A stretch of 64,000 bases of DNA from an uncultured Granulosicoccaceae bacterium (GCA_937930305.1 CALGLE010000001.1:62001-126000); one strand, 5' to 3'. Positions 27,154 through 36,860 are shown, counted from the first letter of the stretch. Made by a program: numbers and translations. Notes: a model not told the origin generated them from the sequence alone.

Positions 27154-28314
27154 TCAGGTAAGAGAAAACATCACTTGCGTTTCTGACCTAGGCAAATTCA
27201 TACCAAGGCCGGATTTTTCGGGAAGCTGAAACCAGCCCAACCGGTTGTTCACTGGAGATAGATTCAGTTTGTCGAAAAATACTTGATGCAAGTAATGATA
27301 TTCAACATGAGCTACGCAGTTGCTCGCTAATCCTAAGTGCATTGCCGCAAGCAGAGCCACCGCTGTGGACGAAACTTCAAGCGATAGCTTGATATTTGAG
27401 TGCTCACAATGCGTGACTAGCTCAGCGAGTTGGAGTACACGACTGATGCCTCCGCAGGCTATCGGTGCCGTTTGCAAATAGTGTATTAAACCGTGCTCAA
27501 CCAGCTGATGATGAATTTCATGTCGATACTCAGCTTCTGTACCCATCACAGGAACACCCCGACGACACAAGAATTTCATCCCGTCGAAATCATCAGCTTT
27601 AACCGGAGATTGGAAAGCTTCCAATCGATCAGAAGGCAGAGCATTAAAAACTTGCAAAGCTTCAGCCGCGGTGTAACTGTACACGCCGTCAATAATCAAT
27701 TTGCACGATGGTTTTAACCCATCAAGCACAGCCCGGATGCGTTCAAGATCGCGATCAATGGATAGTGCACCGATTTTCATTTTTACTATATTAAATCCGG
27801 CAGCGTGCATGGAGTCCATTTCACTCACCAGATCGTCAATGGACTTGCTTTTTCCATACAGCCCTCCACTGGCATAAAGATGTACCGCCCTTCCCGTATC
27901 AGTTCCAATAGGAGTTTGAGGGGTTAGCAGGTTATAAAGTGGAACACCTGCTTCACGACTTCGCAAATCCCACAACGCAATATCAATACCCGACCAAGCG
28001 CTAGCCAACAGGCCATGCCTGGCGGTCAAGCTCGCTTTAGATAGCAGGTATTGGTGAATGGCAGCACACTCGTCTATTGTCAAGCCGATAAGGTGCGGGC
28101 ATATTTCTGTTCGAAGATAAGCCACTAAGGTGTCAGGGGCGGTATCAAAGCACCAACACTCCCCTAGGCCAATCAACCCCTGTTGGTTTTCAAGCGTGAC
28201 GAAGACGGCGTATTTCTTCGTCCAGGTGATGGCAGGGTTCCAAACTTTGCCCCCCAAATCATGGCAATGCGTATGCACTTCGATTCGTGTTATCACAGGC
28301 ACCCGCAGCAACAA
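27154..28314 (-). CDS. Enolase-superfamily (mandelate racemase/muconate lactonizing) protein with altered metal site
   Basis: This 386-residue protein has the enolase-superfamily two-domain layout. The K-x-K acid/base pair is present (Lys178, Lys180 in VKMKIG), as are the first metal Asp209 (LIIDGVYSY) and a Glu260 that fits the third metal ligand. The second ligand, normally the Glu of an E-E/Q-P segment, is absent: the protein reads AFQSP at 233-237. The Asp usual near LQ-x-D is also missing (LQTAP at 280-284). It may bind metal poorly and do unusual or no catalysis. It converges with the DMT gene and is divergent from the HMG-CoA-lyase operon. Confidence 0.78.
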   Translation of the reverse strand: MLLRVPVITRIEVHTHCHDLGGKVWNPAITWTKKYAVFVTLENQQGLIGLGECWCFDTAPDTLVAYLRTEICPHLIGLTIDECAAIHQYLLSKASLTARHGLLASAWSGIDIALWDLRSREAGVPLYNLLTPQTPIGTDTGRAVHLYASGGLYGKSKSIDDLVSEMDSMHAAGFNIVKMKIGALSIDRDLERIRAVLDGLKPSCKLIIDGVYSYTAAEALQVFNALPSDRLEAFQSPVKADDFDGMKFLCRRGVPVMGTEAEYRHEIHHQLVEHGLIHYLQTAPIACGGISRVLQLAELVTHCEHSNIKLSLEVSSTAVALLAAMHLGLASNCVAHVEYHYLHQVFFDKLNLSPVNNRLGWFQLPEKSGLGMNLPRSETQVMFSLT

Positions 28315-28405
28315 ATCCTAAAATGTTTCGAATTTTCATCAACATAAGGCTTAAGCCTTCTTATAAGATTGTAGACATAAATCAACCCGTTTCCGGAATG
28401 TACCC

Positions 28406-29314
28406 ATGAAAAAAAGCGTCGAAATTATTGAAGTTTCGCCACGTGACGGTATACAAAACGAGAAAAAGTTGCTGTCTTTGGACACCAAACTTGCTCTGAT
28501 TGATCGTGCCGTGAAAGCCGGTGCCTCCCGTATTGAAGTGACCAGTTTCGTCAATCCAAAACGCGTTCCGCAAATGGCGGAAGCAGACGAAATTTGTAAG
28601 GCACTCCCACGCAATACCGGCTCTAAATACATCGGACTTGCGCTTAATCGTCGCGGGTTTGAACGCGCCTGTAACGCAAACCTGGATGAAGTGAATTTTG
28701 TGGTTGTCGCTAGTGACACATTCAGTGAAAAAAACCAAGCCACCGACACAGACACGGGCATCCGGCTGTTCAACGATTTAACCACCGAAACAACACCGGG
28801 TATTGGAGTGGGTGTCACCATCGCAACAGCTTTTGGCTGCCCTTTCGAGGGCGAGATCTCTGTTGAAAGACTGATGCATGTTGTGAAAGGCTGCATGGAA
28901 GCCAATCCCTTTGAATTAGCGCTTGCCGACACCATTGGAGTAGCTACCCCCGTTGACATAGCAGAACGAATCGCTGCGGTACGCAAGCTTTACCCAGATG
29001 TTCCCTTAAGACTGCACTTACATAACACGCGCAATACGGGAATTGCCAACGCTTGGGCTGGTATACAAGCTGGGGTGCAAAGTTTAGACAGTAGTTTTGG
29101 TGGTGTGGGTGGTTGCCCATTCGCACCGGCTGCAACCGGCAATATTGCCACCGAAGACCTTGTGTATATGTTGGAACGCGCGGGCATTCATACTGGCGTG
29201 AATTTAAAAGCTGCCATAGACGCCGCAGAATTTATAGAATCGGCTTTGGGGAAAACCGTGCCCGGCATGTTAATGAAAGCGGGTATATTTCCCGATCAGT
29301 GCACGACATCGTGA
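28406..29314 (+). CDS. mvaB: Hydroxymethylglutaryl-CoA lyase
   Basis: This 302-residue HMGL-like aldolase has the N-terminal EVSPRDGIQNE with metal/catalytic residues, VTSFVNPKRVPQMA, the metal-binding His pair in LHLHNTRNTG and the family signature GGVGGCPFAPAATGN with the active-site Cys. It splits 3-hydroxy-3-methylglutaryl-CoA to acetoacetate and acetyl-CoA, usually in leucine breakdown. No other leucine genes are beside it, so a related acyl-CoA substrate is possible. A flavin oxidoreductase follows after 27 bp. Confidence 0.88.
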   Translation: MKKSVEIIEVSPRDGIQNEKKLLSLDTKLALIDRAVKAGASRIEVTSFVNPKRVPQMAEADEICKALPRNTGSKYIGLALNRRGFERACNANLDEVNFVVVASDTFSEKNQATDTDTGIRLFNDLTTETTPGIGVGVTIATAFGCPFEGEISVERLMHVVKGCMEANPFELALADTIGVATPVDIAERIAAVRKLYPDVPLRLHLHNTRNTGIANAWAGIQAGVQSLDSSFGGVGGCPFAPAATGNIATEDLVYMLERAGIHTGVNLKAAIDAAEFIESALGKTVPGMLMKAGIFPDQCTTS

Positions 29315-29341
29315 ATTGAATATTCTTATGGGATTTCCACT

Positions 29342-30571
29342 ATGAAAACAGATGTGCAAGTCGTTGTCGTAGGGGGCGGCATCGTTGGTGCCGCAACATT
29401 GTATTGGTTAGCCAAGCTAGGGTGGACCAACACCTTGCTACTTGAGCGTCGAAATCTGACATCCGGCTCTACTTGGCATGCGGCTGGTAACACCACCTAC
29501 TTCGGCCCCTATGCACAAATGACCCGTTTGTTCGCAGGCTCTATTCGCACCTATCTCCAAGCAGAAAAAGACTCAGGCCAATCGATTGGATTTCATCAAA
29601 CGGGATCTTTGCGTGTTGCAACAACCCAACGTGAACGCGAACAATTTCATAGCTTTGAAGCAGGCTACCAGGCGCTGGACATTGCGTACCAAGTCGTTGA
29701 CAACGACGTCATCAACGAATTACATCCGTGCATCCGCACCGACGGGTTGTTCGGCGCAGCCCATACACCCACTGATGGTCATGTAGACCCCAGCTCCACC
29801 ACCCAGGCGATGGCAAAAGCTGCACGTGGTTTGGGTGCTGCAATTGAATTGCAATGCCCAGTACAACAGCTGACAAGGGAGAACAATAGTTGGCTTCTGC
29901 AAACCCAAAGTGGATCCGTGCGGGCACAACACGTGGTCATGTCGGCATCTTTTTGGACGCGAGAATTGCTCGAGCCCTTAGGATTAAACGTACCGTTGTA
30001 TGCCACCGAGCACCATGAATTGATTACTGATGCCGTGCCAGAAATATCCGCTTTAAATTATGAAGTTCCTGCCTATCGAGATTCCTACGTGTCGTGCAGC
30101 ATGCGCCAAGAACAACAGGGGTTTCTATTAGGCATCTACGAGAGTGAGCCAGTTTTTTGGTCATTGGATGGCATTCCAGCAAACTTTAAGGAAGAACTTC
30201 TTGCACCGAACACCGATCGCTTAGAGCCTCATCTGGAGAAGCTCATGAAACGGGTTCCGGCTTTTGCAGACGCGGGAATTAAAACCATAAACAATGGGCC
30301 GATGTGTTGGACACCGGATGGGCTGCCCATGCTCGGTCCAATTGCCAAAAAGTATCCTGGCTTGTGGCTGGCTTCAGGCTTTAACGTCGGTATCGGCACC
30401 GGCGGCGGGTCTGCAGAGTTTCTGGCCCATTGGATGGTGTATGGAAAGCCTTTATTCGATCTACCTATTGTGCACGCCAGCCGGTTTGGAAACGAGGTCA
30501 CGAAGGCGCAGGCCGTGGATTCTATAAAGGCCTGCTATCGCCAGGGGTATCGTTTGCCTGATTCGATCTGA
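29342..30571 (+). CDS. FAD-dependent DAO-family oxidoreductase (sarcosine/dimethylglycine dehydrogenase-like)
   Basis: The 409-residue protein has the FAD motif VVVVGGGIVGAATLYWLAK, then LTSGSTWHAAGNTTYFGP, which is very like the N-terminal half of sarcosine and dimethylglycine dehydrogenases, where the His can carry covalent FAD. The C-terminal GPMCWTPDGLPMLGPI and GFNVGIGTGGG close the domain. The folate-binding GcvT half of those enzymes is absent. It probably oxidises a secondary or tertiary amine. It lies 27 bp behind the HMGL gene in the same direction. Confidence 0.85.
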   Translation: MKTDVQVVVVGGGIVGAATLYWLAKLGWTNTLLLERRNLTSGSTWHAAGNTTYFGPYAQMTRLFAGSIRTYLQAEKDSGQSIGFHQTGSLRVATTQREREQFHSFEAGYQALDIAYQVVDNDVINELHPCIRTDGLFGAAHTPTDGHVDPSSTTQAMAKAARGLGAAIELQCPVQQLTRENNSWLLQTQSGSVRAQHVVMSASFWTRELLEPLGLNVPLYATEHHELITDAVPEISALNYEVPAYRDSYVSCSMRQEQQGFLLGIYESEPVFWSLDGIPANFKEELLAPNTDRLEPHLEKLMKRVPAFADAGIKTINNGPMCWTPDGLPMLGPIAKKYPGLWLASGFNVGIGTGGGSAEFLAHWMVYGKPLFDLPIVHASRFGNEVTKAQAVDSIKACYRQGYRLPDSI

Positions 30572-30609
30572 ACTGGGTGCACTCATCATGGCTATCGACT
30601 CGTGTTTCG

Positions 30610-31194
30610 CTAGGCTGCGCGCGCCACACCATGATGCGATTCGTGCAGTTCAATGGCCTGCAGAATCCAGTTGTCTTTCTCAATTCGACTTGCATACACT
30701 CCTAAAGACTCACGCACTGAGGCTATATCGTTATCACTGATATTTGCCAATTCATCAAACGTTCTTATACCCATATCGTTAAGCAGTTTTTCAAACACCA
30801 CCCCGATACCCCAAATCTTCTTCAAATCATCGCCCTGTTGTTTGGTAGCTTCTGATCGGTGATTATTGGGTGATGTTGTCTTCGCCTCGTACTCTTTCAT
30901 ATTCACAACCTGGGAATCTCCAACCGACTCACTCTCACGCGCATTACCTGCACCTTCATCAGCCAAGCTTTGACTACCTAAAGATTGCAAGCCCCTTCTA
31001 CGCTCAAAAATGTAGTCAAACACCAAGCTCTCAGAACGACTTTGAGTATTACCACTTTTATCGTCGTCGTCCAAATTGTCTTTAGCCCCTTTGAGTCGTT
31101 CTCCCAATGTGAGCCTGGAATGAGCTCCCCACCAGTAGCTACTAATCAAACCTAAAAGGAATACGATACAACATGCGATAGCTGCATTTATCAT
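30610..31194 (-). CDS. Membrane-anchored helix-hairpin-helix protein
   Basis: The protein has one N-terminal membrane helix (NAAIACCIVFLLGLISSYWW), a charged, low-complexity middle and a C-terminal helix-hairpin-helix repeat at about 135-190 (LKKIWGIGVVFEKLLNDMGI, then FDELANISDNDIASV). Similar HhH tails occur in many small membrane proteins with no known role and recall DNA- or nucleotide-binding HhH folds. I chose the ATG at 31194 because GGAG lies 6 bases before it; the frame stays open to 31314. 194 residues. Function unknown. Confidence 0.75.
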   Translation of the reverse strand: MINAAIACCIVFLLGLISSYWWGAHSRLTLGERLKGAKDNLDDDDKSGNTQSRSESLVFDYIFERRRGLQSLGSQSLADEGAGNARESESVGDSQVVNMKEYEAKTTSPNNHRSEATKQQGDDLKKIWGIGVVFEKLLNDMGIRTFDELANISDNDIASVRESLGVYASRIEKDNWILQAIELHESHHGVARAA

Positions 31195-31871
31195 GACTGT
31201 CTCCGCCATTATTATTATTTTCAATGACGTTCTAAGTTTGGCGTTAAAACTTTTGTTCAGAACATCCCGCAGCAAACAGTTGCAGCGTATAGACGTAACT
31301 ACGGTAGCGAGCATTGCTGTCTAAAGCGCGCCCCGTACACCAATTGTTACACTAGGACGTGCTACACATTTATAAGCACCCTTTTTTAACCAATCGACGT
31401 TTTATCGTCTCATCCAAAATTTGAATATAAAAATAATGTGTCCTAATCAGGCATGGGTGGCCTCGATCAAACCTGAGCAACCTTTCATGAAACACATGCC
31501 CCGACAGCGCGGGCTCGGTAGAGGGTTCCCGTGAGCTGGCCGCGTCAAGAACCACCGGGCAAAGGAAGCTGAGTATTTTTCAATTTATCTGAACAAACTG
31601 ACAGAATGGCACTCAAATTCGATGATTATCCTGTCAGTTCTTCCAAATTCGCCATTTTCAATGCCAATAGCCCCGTTTGGGTATCTTTAGTGCACTGGTA
31701 GGACGAAAATGGGGATGCTAGGGATGCTCCGGACCCGCCGAGGCCTACGTATAAATGATGAGGTCAAAACTTCGGCACGGACCAGTCGACAGGCTTTGGG
31801 CCCCACAATTAGGGAATACGCAGCGCAAACCGCTATTCTTAACCAGCAAACCCGCTAAGGAATGTTGTCAG
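31195..31871. other. Long intergenic region before prc with a GC-rich block
   Basis: No gene is supported in these ~680 bases. The part near 31470-31570 is GC-rich and rich in short inverted repeats (CCCG/CGGG, GGG/CCC, GGTGG/CCACC across ~100 bases), followed by an AT-rich stretch. It could be a structured RNA or leader, but I could not match it to a known class. An AAGGA run at 31857-31861 serves as ribosome site for prc at 31872. Confidence 0.35.
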
Positions 31872-33971
31872 ATGCAGCAGCACTACCGTCGTAGTTTTGG
31901 AAACCTTTTTAACGCTAAAACTTGGCGGGCACTTTGTAGCGCCGTGGTTGTTCCCTTTGGCATGTTATTGGGCTGCACAGCGACGGCGGATACACGTGAG
32001 GTCACGCTCGACTCACTCAGCCCGACGATCGAGCACAGACAAGCCACCGAAGTGATCGTTTACTACATGGAACGCTATCACTACAGCCCAGCGACAGTAA
32101 ATGATGACTTATCCAACCAGATCTTTGACCGCTACTTAGAATCACTTGATCCCCAGAAAAGTTTCTTACTGGCCAGTGATGTTGAAGAATTCGAACCTTA
32201 TCGATTAAAGTTTGACGATGCACTTCGCAATGAAGACTTGAATACCGTGTTTGATATTTTTAAGCGGTTTCGGGCACGCGTTGAAGAACGTGCGCTATTT
32301 GCAACAGAATTGCTCACTCAAGAATTTGATTTCACCCTTGATGAAAGCTACGCATTTAATCGCGAAGATTCCGCCTGGCTTGAATCCAACCAAGCCGCTG
32401 ATGATTTATGGCGCAAGAGGGTAAAAAATGATGTGCTCAATTTACGCTTGGCTGAACAAACCGAAGAAGAACTAACCGATACGTTAGAAGAAAGATACGA
32501 ACGGATGCAACGACGGATAAGTCAGCTTTCCGCTAATGATGTTTTCCAAATATTCATCAATGCGTTCACGTTATCGGTAGAACCACACACTTCCTATTTC
32601 TCCCCACGCAGCTCCGAAGAATTCAACATCAATATGCGTCTTTCTTTGGAAGGCATTGGCGCATCGCTACAAACTGAAGACGAATACACCGTCGTACGGC
32701 GCGTGATCGCTGGCGGGCCCGCCGCCATGAGTGAGCTCATCGCACCCGACGATCGAATTGTGGGTGTCGGCCAAGGTGAGAAGGAAGAAATTGTTGATGT
32801 GGTGAGTTGGCCACTTAATGATGTGGTCGATCTCATTCGAGGCCCTAAGGGTTCAACCGTTCGATTGAAAATATTACCCGGCAACGCCCCGGCTGGCTCT
32901 CCACCGAACGTCATCACCTTAGTGCGAGACAAAATTAAATTGGAAGAACAAGCGGCTAAAAGTTCCGTTGTTGAAATTACGCGTAACGACAAGACACAGC
33001 GATTCGGTGTGATTGATTTGCCCACCTTTTATCTTGATTCCGCCGCACGGGCACAAGGGCAAAAAGACTATCGAAGCACCACCCGCGATGTAGAGCGCTT
33101 GATTAACGAATTAACTTCAGCAGAAGGTGGAGTTGATGGAATCATTGTCGATCTACGCGGTAATGGTGGCGGCGCGTTGCTTGAAGCCACACAGCTCACT
33201 GGCCTATTCATAGAATCTGGACCCGTTGTTCAAATTAAAAATTCCGACGGTGAAGTAGAAGCCGAGCGGGACAGTGATCCCGCCGTGGCTTACGAGGGAC
33301 CACTGGCCGTACTTGTGGATCGCTACAGCGCATCAGCCTCAGAGATTTTCGCAGCAGCGATTCAAGACTATGGTCGTGGTGTCGTGCTGGGAGAACCCAC
33401 TTTTGGTAAAGGGACGGTTCAATCGGTCGCCCCACTCGATCGAGACGGGAAACTGGGCCAATTAAAAATTACTATGGCTCAATTTTTCCGCGTCAATGGC
33501 GACGGAACACAACACCGAGGCGTTATACCTGATGTGTTGTTCCCTACTGCAATAGATTCTGACGCACAAGGTGAACGCGGGCTCGATAACGCACTGCCAT
33601 GGGACGCGGTTGCTCCCGCCAAATATAAGGGTTGGTCAAACCAAAAGGCAGACTACAGCTACTTACAGCCTTTGCACGAAACCCGATACCAAGCCAGTGA
33701 ATCGTTCGAATTACTGATCGATGAATTGGAAGCACAGCGTGTTGCTAGAAATCAGCGCCTCATCTCGTTGAACGAAAAAGTTAGAGAGCAGGAAAACCTG
33801 GAACGCGAAGCGGATCGCGAGAAACGAGAAGAGTTGTTTCGAAAGGCGTTCGGTGCATCTGGCCCTGACGATTCAGAAGACGATGAGACCGCTGTGGCGG
33901 ATATCATCTTAGAAGAAGCTGCCAATGTGCTTAATGATGTTATTGATAGCTCGAGGCAAAACAAGCCTTAA
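31872..33971 (+). CDS. prc: C-terminal processing (tail-specific) periplasmic protease
   Basis: This S41 serine protease has about 699 residues from the chosen ATG, which has AAGGA ten bases upstream; an upstream ATG at 31755 lacks support. The N-terminus is a signal sequence ending MLLGCTATAD, which could be cut as a lipoprotein (LLGC) or after TATA. A PDZ domain (LSLEGIGASLQ, GGPAAMSELIAPDDRIVGVG) precedes the protease core. The catalytic Ser is the middle Ser of SASAS, with Lys 25 residues on in FGKGTV and Asp in IQDYGR, as in E. coli Tsp. It degrades misfolded or tagged periplasmic proteins and trims envelope proteins. Confidence 0.93.
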   Translation: MQQHYRRSFGNLFNAKTWRALCSAVVVPFGMLLGCTATADTREVTLDSLSPTIEHRQATEVIVYYMERYHYSPATVNDDLSNQIFDRYLESLDPQKSFLLASDVEEFEPYRLKFDDALRNEDLNTVFDIFKRFRARVEERALFATELLTQEFDFTLDESYAFNREDSAWLESNQAADDLWRKRVKNDVLNLRLAEQTEEELTDTLEERYERMQRRISQLSANDVFQIFINAFTLSVEPHTSYFSPRSSEEFNINMRLSLEGIGASLQTEDEYTVVRRVIAGGPAAMSELIAPDDRIVGVGQGEKEEIVDVVSWPLNDVVDLIRGPKGSTVRLKILPGNAPAGSPPNVITLVRDKIKLEEQAAKSSVVEITRNDKTQRFGVIDLPTFYLDSAARAQGQKDYRSTTRDVERLINELTSAEGGVDGIIVDLRGNGGGALLEATQLTGLFIESGPVVQIKNSDGEVEAERDSDPAVAYEGPLAVLVDRYSASASEIFAAAIQDYGRGVVLGEPTFGKGTVQSVAPLDRDGKLGQLKITMAQFFRVNGDGTQHRGVIPDVLFPTAIDSDAQGERGLDNALPWDAVAPAKYKGWSNQKADYSYLQPLHETRYQASESFELLIDELEAQRVARNQRLISLNEKVREQENLEREADREKREELFRKAFGASGPDDSEDDETAVADIILEEAANVLNDVIDSSRQNKP

Positions 33972-34008
33972 TGGGGCAGTGATCTAAGGCCTGTAGGCAA
34001 CTTTTTAC

Positions 34009-34041
34009 AGAGGCCAGAAAATACACTTTCTGGCCTCTTTG
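34009..34041 (+). terminator. Rho-independent terminator after prc
   Basis: There is a perfect 12-bp stem: AGAGGCCAGAAA at 34009-34020 pairs with TTTCTGGCCTCT at 34027-34038, with a 6-base loop and a short T-run (TTT). It lies 38 bp after the prc stop and faces a converging gene. Confidence 0.85.
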
Positions 34042-34078
34042 TCTCATCAGAAGAAAAAAAAGCTGTAGCAACGCATCC

Positions 34079-35023
34079 TTACTGGCAACTGATCTGATAA
34101 TCCGTTGTACAAGAACAAGCAAGTCCATCACTGCCAGTCCATTCTTCAGTGGGAGCATAAGCTTCATCATCATCCACACACATGTACAGTAACGATGAGG
34201 CGTTCACACGTTCTCGCAATGGAGTTTCCACCACTACCCAGCCACCCTCTTCTTCAAGACGAGCGCCAAGTCGATCAGCACAAACAGTTGTTAGTTCGCC
34301 TTCCACACCCACGGTTACTGACAGGGTAGAGATGTCTACCAAGTTGTTCGTGTTTGGGTCTATTTGCCCCGAGGTGATACCGACTGTGAAAATTTCAAAA
34401 TCTGAATTACTTTCCGTGCAGGTCGATCGACCGCGTGAATAGATCGTATAGTCGGTCTCTTTGCCACGTACCAAAGACCCTTTTCCAATACCAAATGAAA
34501 TCGGCCGTAGGCTTGTGAAAGAAACACTCGCACTACTTAATACGTTACCGGGTAGCTGATCAATTCGAGTTTCGCTACCCACTAGTCTTCTTCCCACGTC
34601 CGAGCCATCACTGGTGGACGTAAACACACCCGCAGCATCTGCACGAACATAGTATCCCGTGATATCGGGCGGTGTAAGACCTGTTTGAGTAACTAATGTG
34701 ACGCCTGAGTTAGACGCTTCATTAATCGCGTTTTGCACTAAAGGATTGTCGAGAATATCTTCGGGCGTTGCAAAATTTCCTGGAATGGTGTTATCCAAGG
34801 GTGCCGGATCATCATCATCGTTGAACCCATCCCCATCATCGTCGAGATCGCAGGCATCACCCTGCCCGTCGGCATCGGTATCGAGTTGCGAGAGGTTTTC
34901 AATGCCAGGACAATTATCCACCACATCATTGAATATGGGATTATCCGATGAAGAAGAATCGCAAGCAACGAGTGTTAAGGCGAGCAACGCTAGGAGGCAG
35001 GGGTGGCGATAAAAGGTCAGCAT
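34079..35023 (-). CDS. Lipoprotein with thrombospondin type 3 repeats
   Basis: The 314-residue protein has a lipoprotein signal (LALTLVAC, lipobox Cys at residue 21). Residues ~37-75 hold calcium-binding Asp-rich TSP3 repeats (DNCPGIENLSQLDTDADGQG, then DLDDDGDGFNDDDD). The rest, to residue 314, has several Cys pairs and no domain I recognise. TSP3 repeats act as rigid Ca-binding stalks on surface proteins. It should be anchored in the outer membrane. It stands alone, convergent with prc. Confidence 0.82.
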   Translation of the reverse strand: MLTFYRHPCLLALLALTLVACDSSSSDNPIFNDVVDNCPGIENLSQLDTDADGQGDACDLDDDGDGFNDDDDPAPLDNTIPGNFATPEDILDNPLVQNAINEASNSGVTLVTQTGLTPPDITGYYVRADAAGVFTSTSDGSDVGRRLVGSETRIDQLPGNVLSSASVSFTSLRPISFGIGKGSLVRGKETDYTIYSRGRSTCTESNSDFEIFTVGITSGQIDPNTNNLVDISTLSVTVGVEGELTTVCADRLGARLEEEGGWVVVETPLRERVNASSLLYMCVDDDEAYAPTEEWTGSDGLACSCTTDYQISCQ

Positions 35024-35175
35024 GTCAGTTTCCGTGGTCGGACTTTCGAGGCGTATTTATTCGCCCTCGAATTCAATCCATTGGTGCTGTAATACAACAC
35101 ACCGCTGCCAAACTGTCAATTTGATTAGTTTAGATCAGTTGTGCAATGCACATTTTATTGATCCTATGGATCTTT

Positions 35176-35979
35176 TCAGGCCACACGACCCAACGAAAAC
35201 CCCCGCGCAAGATGATGCCGAATTAAGACAGCCAGTAGCACTCCAGGTGCCAAACCCAGCACGCCGGCAGCAGCCAAAAGCGGAACGTAGGCACTCATAA
35301 CGCTACCTACCCGAGTCATGATTCCACCAAAGGGTTTTGCATCGATGGTGGTAAGAGCATTGGACAACAGAAATTCAATCCAGGAAAACATAAAGCAAAA
35401 AAAGGCGGCTACAGCAATGCCAGTGGCAATTTGCGGCAGCAACAATTTACAAAAAAATCCCCCTACGCTGTAACCATCGAGCGCTGCACTTTCATCCATC
35501 TCTACCGGTACGTCAGAAATAAATCCTTCCAAGATCCATATGGCCAGTGGTACCGTGAAATAACAATGTGCAAAGGCCACCGCGAAATGGGTATCAATTA
35601 AATTAGCGGCAGAAAATATTTGCACAAAAGGCACAAGGAGTATCGCTGGCACCATCATGCGCAGCATCAGCAATCCAAAAAACAATACGCGGTGACCTGT
35701 AAAGCGATAACGTGAAAAAGCATAGGCAGCGGGCAATGCAACAGAGATGGACAAAACCACGTTCATCGTGACGTAAATAAGCGCGTTCACATACCCAAGG
35801 TACCAATCTGGGTCTGACAATATGTATTGATAATGACTTAATGTCGGGCTCGTGGGAAACAACACGAGCCCATCAGTGGCACCGCCGCCGGTTTGAATAC
35901 TCAGCGTAATCAGCCAATAAATAGGTATCGTAACCAGTGCCGTGAATACCAAGGGCACCACCGAAAACCGATGCGTCAT
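35176..35979 (-). CDS. ABC transporter permease, MalG/UgpE type
   Basis: The 267-residue inner-membrane permease has about six helices and the EAA coupling loop ESAALDGYSVGGFFCKLLLP. It belongs to the carbohydrate-uptake-1 group. It overlaps the partner permease upstream by 4 bp. No ATPase or binding-protein gene is visible within several kb on either side, so the rest of the importer must be elsewhere or lost. Substrate unknown. Confidence 0.87.
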   Translation of the reverse strand: MTHRFSVVPLVFTALVTIPIYWLITLSIQTGGGATDGLVLFPTSPTLSHYQYILSDPDWYLGYVNALIYVTMNVVLSISVALPAAYAFSRYRFTGHRVLFFGLLMLRMMVPAILLVPFVQIFSAANLIDTHFAVAFAHCYFTVPLAIWILEGFISDVPVEMDESAALDGYSVGGFFCKLLLPQIATGIAVAAFFCFMFSWIEFLLSNALTTIDAKPFGGIMTRVGSVMSAYVPLLAAAGVLGLAPGVLLAVLIRHHLARGFSLGRVA

Positions 35980-36860
35980 ACCTTACCTCCAACAACCGAA
36001 CTGTATGTTGTTTGGCGAGGAATGATAAGACGATAAAAAGTGGCGGATATAATGAGTACGATGAAAAAGTAAATCACCGCCATTGCGCCTGCCTTACCCA
36101 AATCAAATTGAATCAGACCTGTTTGAACGAGTTCATGCGAGAGAAATGTCGTACTTACTCCTGGACCACCACGGGTTATGACATAGGGTTCGGTGTATAA
36201 CGTAAAGCTGTCCATAAATCTTATAAGAATTGCAATGGCCAGTACCAACTTTAATCTTGGCAGTTGTATGTGGCGGAAGACTGACCATGCTCCCGCGCCA
36301 TCGATAGCGGCCGCTTGATAATACGAATTAGGGATGGATTTTAAACGAGCATAGCAAAGCAAAATAACCAACCCCGTCCAATGCCAGGTATCCATCAGTA
36401 ACAATAAAGCCCAGGTCCAAATCGGATGGTTCATGTCCAGCGTCATGCCTATACCCAGAAGTGATTGATACAGCAAACCAGTATCGGGCTGGATCATGGC
36501 TTTCCATAAGTACCCGACAACAATGGTGGGGGTTAGCATGGGAATAGAAATTAAAACAATAATAACGGTGGTCAGTATTCCTGACTTAGGCATTCGTAGC
36601 GCAACGAAAATTCCCAATGGAATCTGAATTAACAACGCCAGAAACGAAAAACTTAAACTACGGAAAACGGCGTCATAGAATAATTTGGAAGTCAGCACAT
36701 CTTCAAACCACTGCACACCCGACCAAATAAAAACATTACCCCCGAATGTATCGTGCATTGAATAGAAAAATACGAACCCAACAGGCACAAAGCCAACGAG
36801 AAAAAATACCAATAGCGAAGGTAGGAGTAACAACCAGGGTATGGACGTTTTATTCAGCAA
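35976..36860 (-). CDS. ABC transporter permease, MalF/UgpA type
   Basis: The 294-residue partner permease has a hydrophobic N-terminus (WLLLLPSLLVFFLVGF) and the coupling loop QAAAIDGAGAWSVFRHIQLP. The frame starts at a TTG (36860); no ATG lies close to the first helix and the ribosome site is weak, so the start is uncertain by a few codons. With the next gene it forms a translationally coupled MalFG-like pair without a local ATPase or binding protein. Confidence 0.85.
   Translation of the reverse strand: MLNKTSIPWLLLLPSLLVFFLVGFVPVGFVFFYSMHDTFGGNVFIWSGVQWFEDVLTSKLFYDAVFRSLSFSFLALLIQIPLGIFVALRMPKSGILTTVIIVLISIPMLTPTIVVGYLWKAMIQPDTGLLYQSLLGIGMTLDMNHPIWTWALLLLMDTWHWTGLVILLCYARLKSIPNSYYQAAAIDGAGAWSVFRHIQLPRLKLVLAIAILIRFMDSFTLYTEPYVITRGGPGVSTTFLSHELVQTGLIQFDLGKAGAMAVIYFFIVLIISATFYRLIIPRQTTYSSVVGGKV

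Noticed and set aside
31370-31555. 61-codon minus-strand frame
   Set aside because: No ribosome site or recognisable motif; it covers the GC-rich inverted-repeat block, which by itself lengthens chance frames.
31480-31580. 6S RNA or 4.5S RNA
   Set aside because: A few short matches (CCTGAGC, GTGAGC) recalled 6S RNA, but length, closing stem and gene neighbours do not fit.
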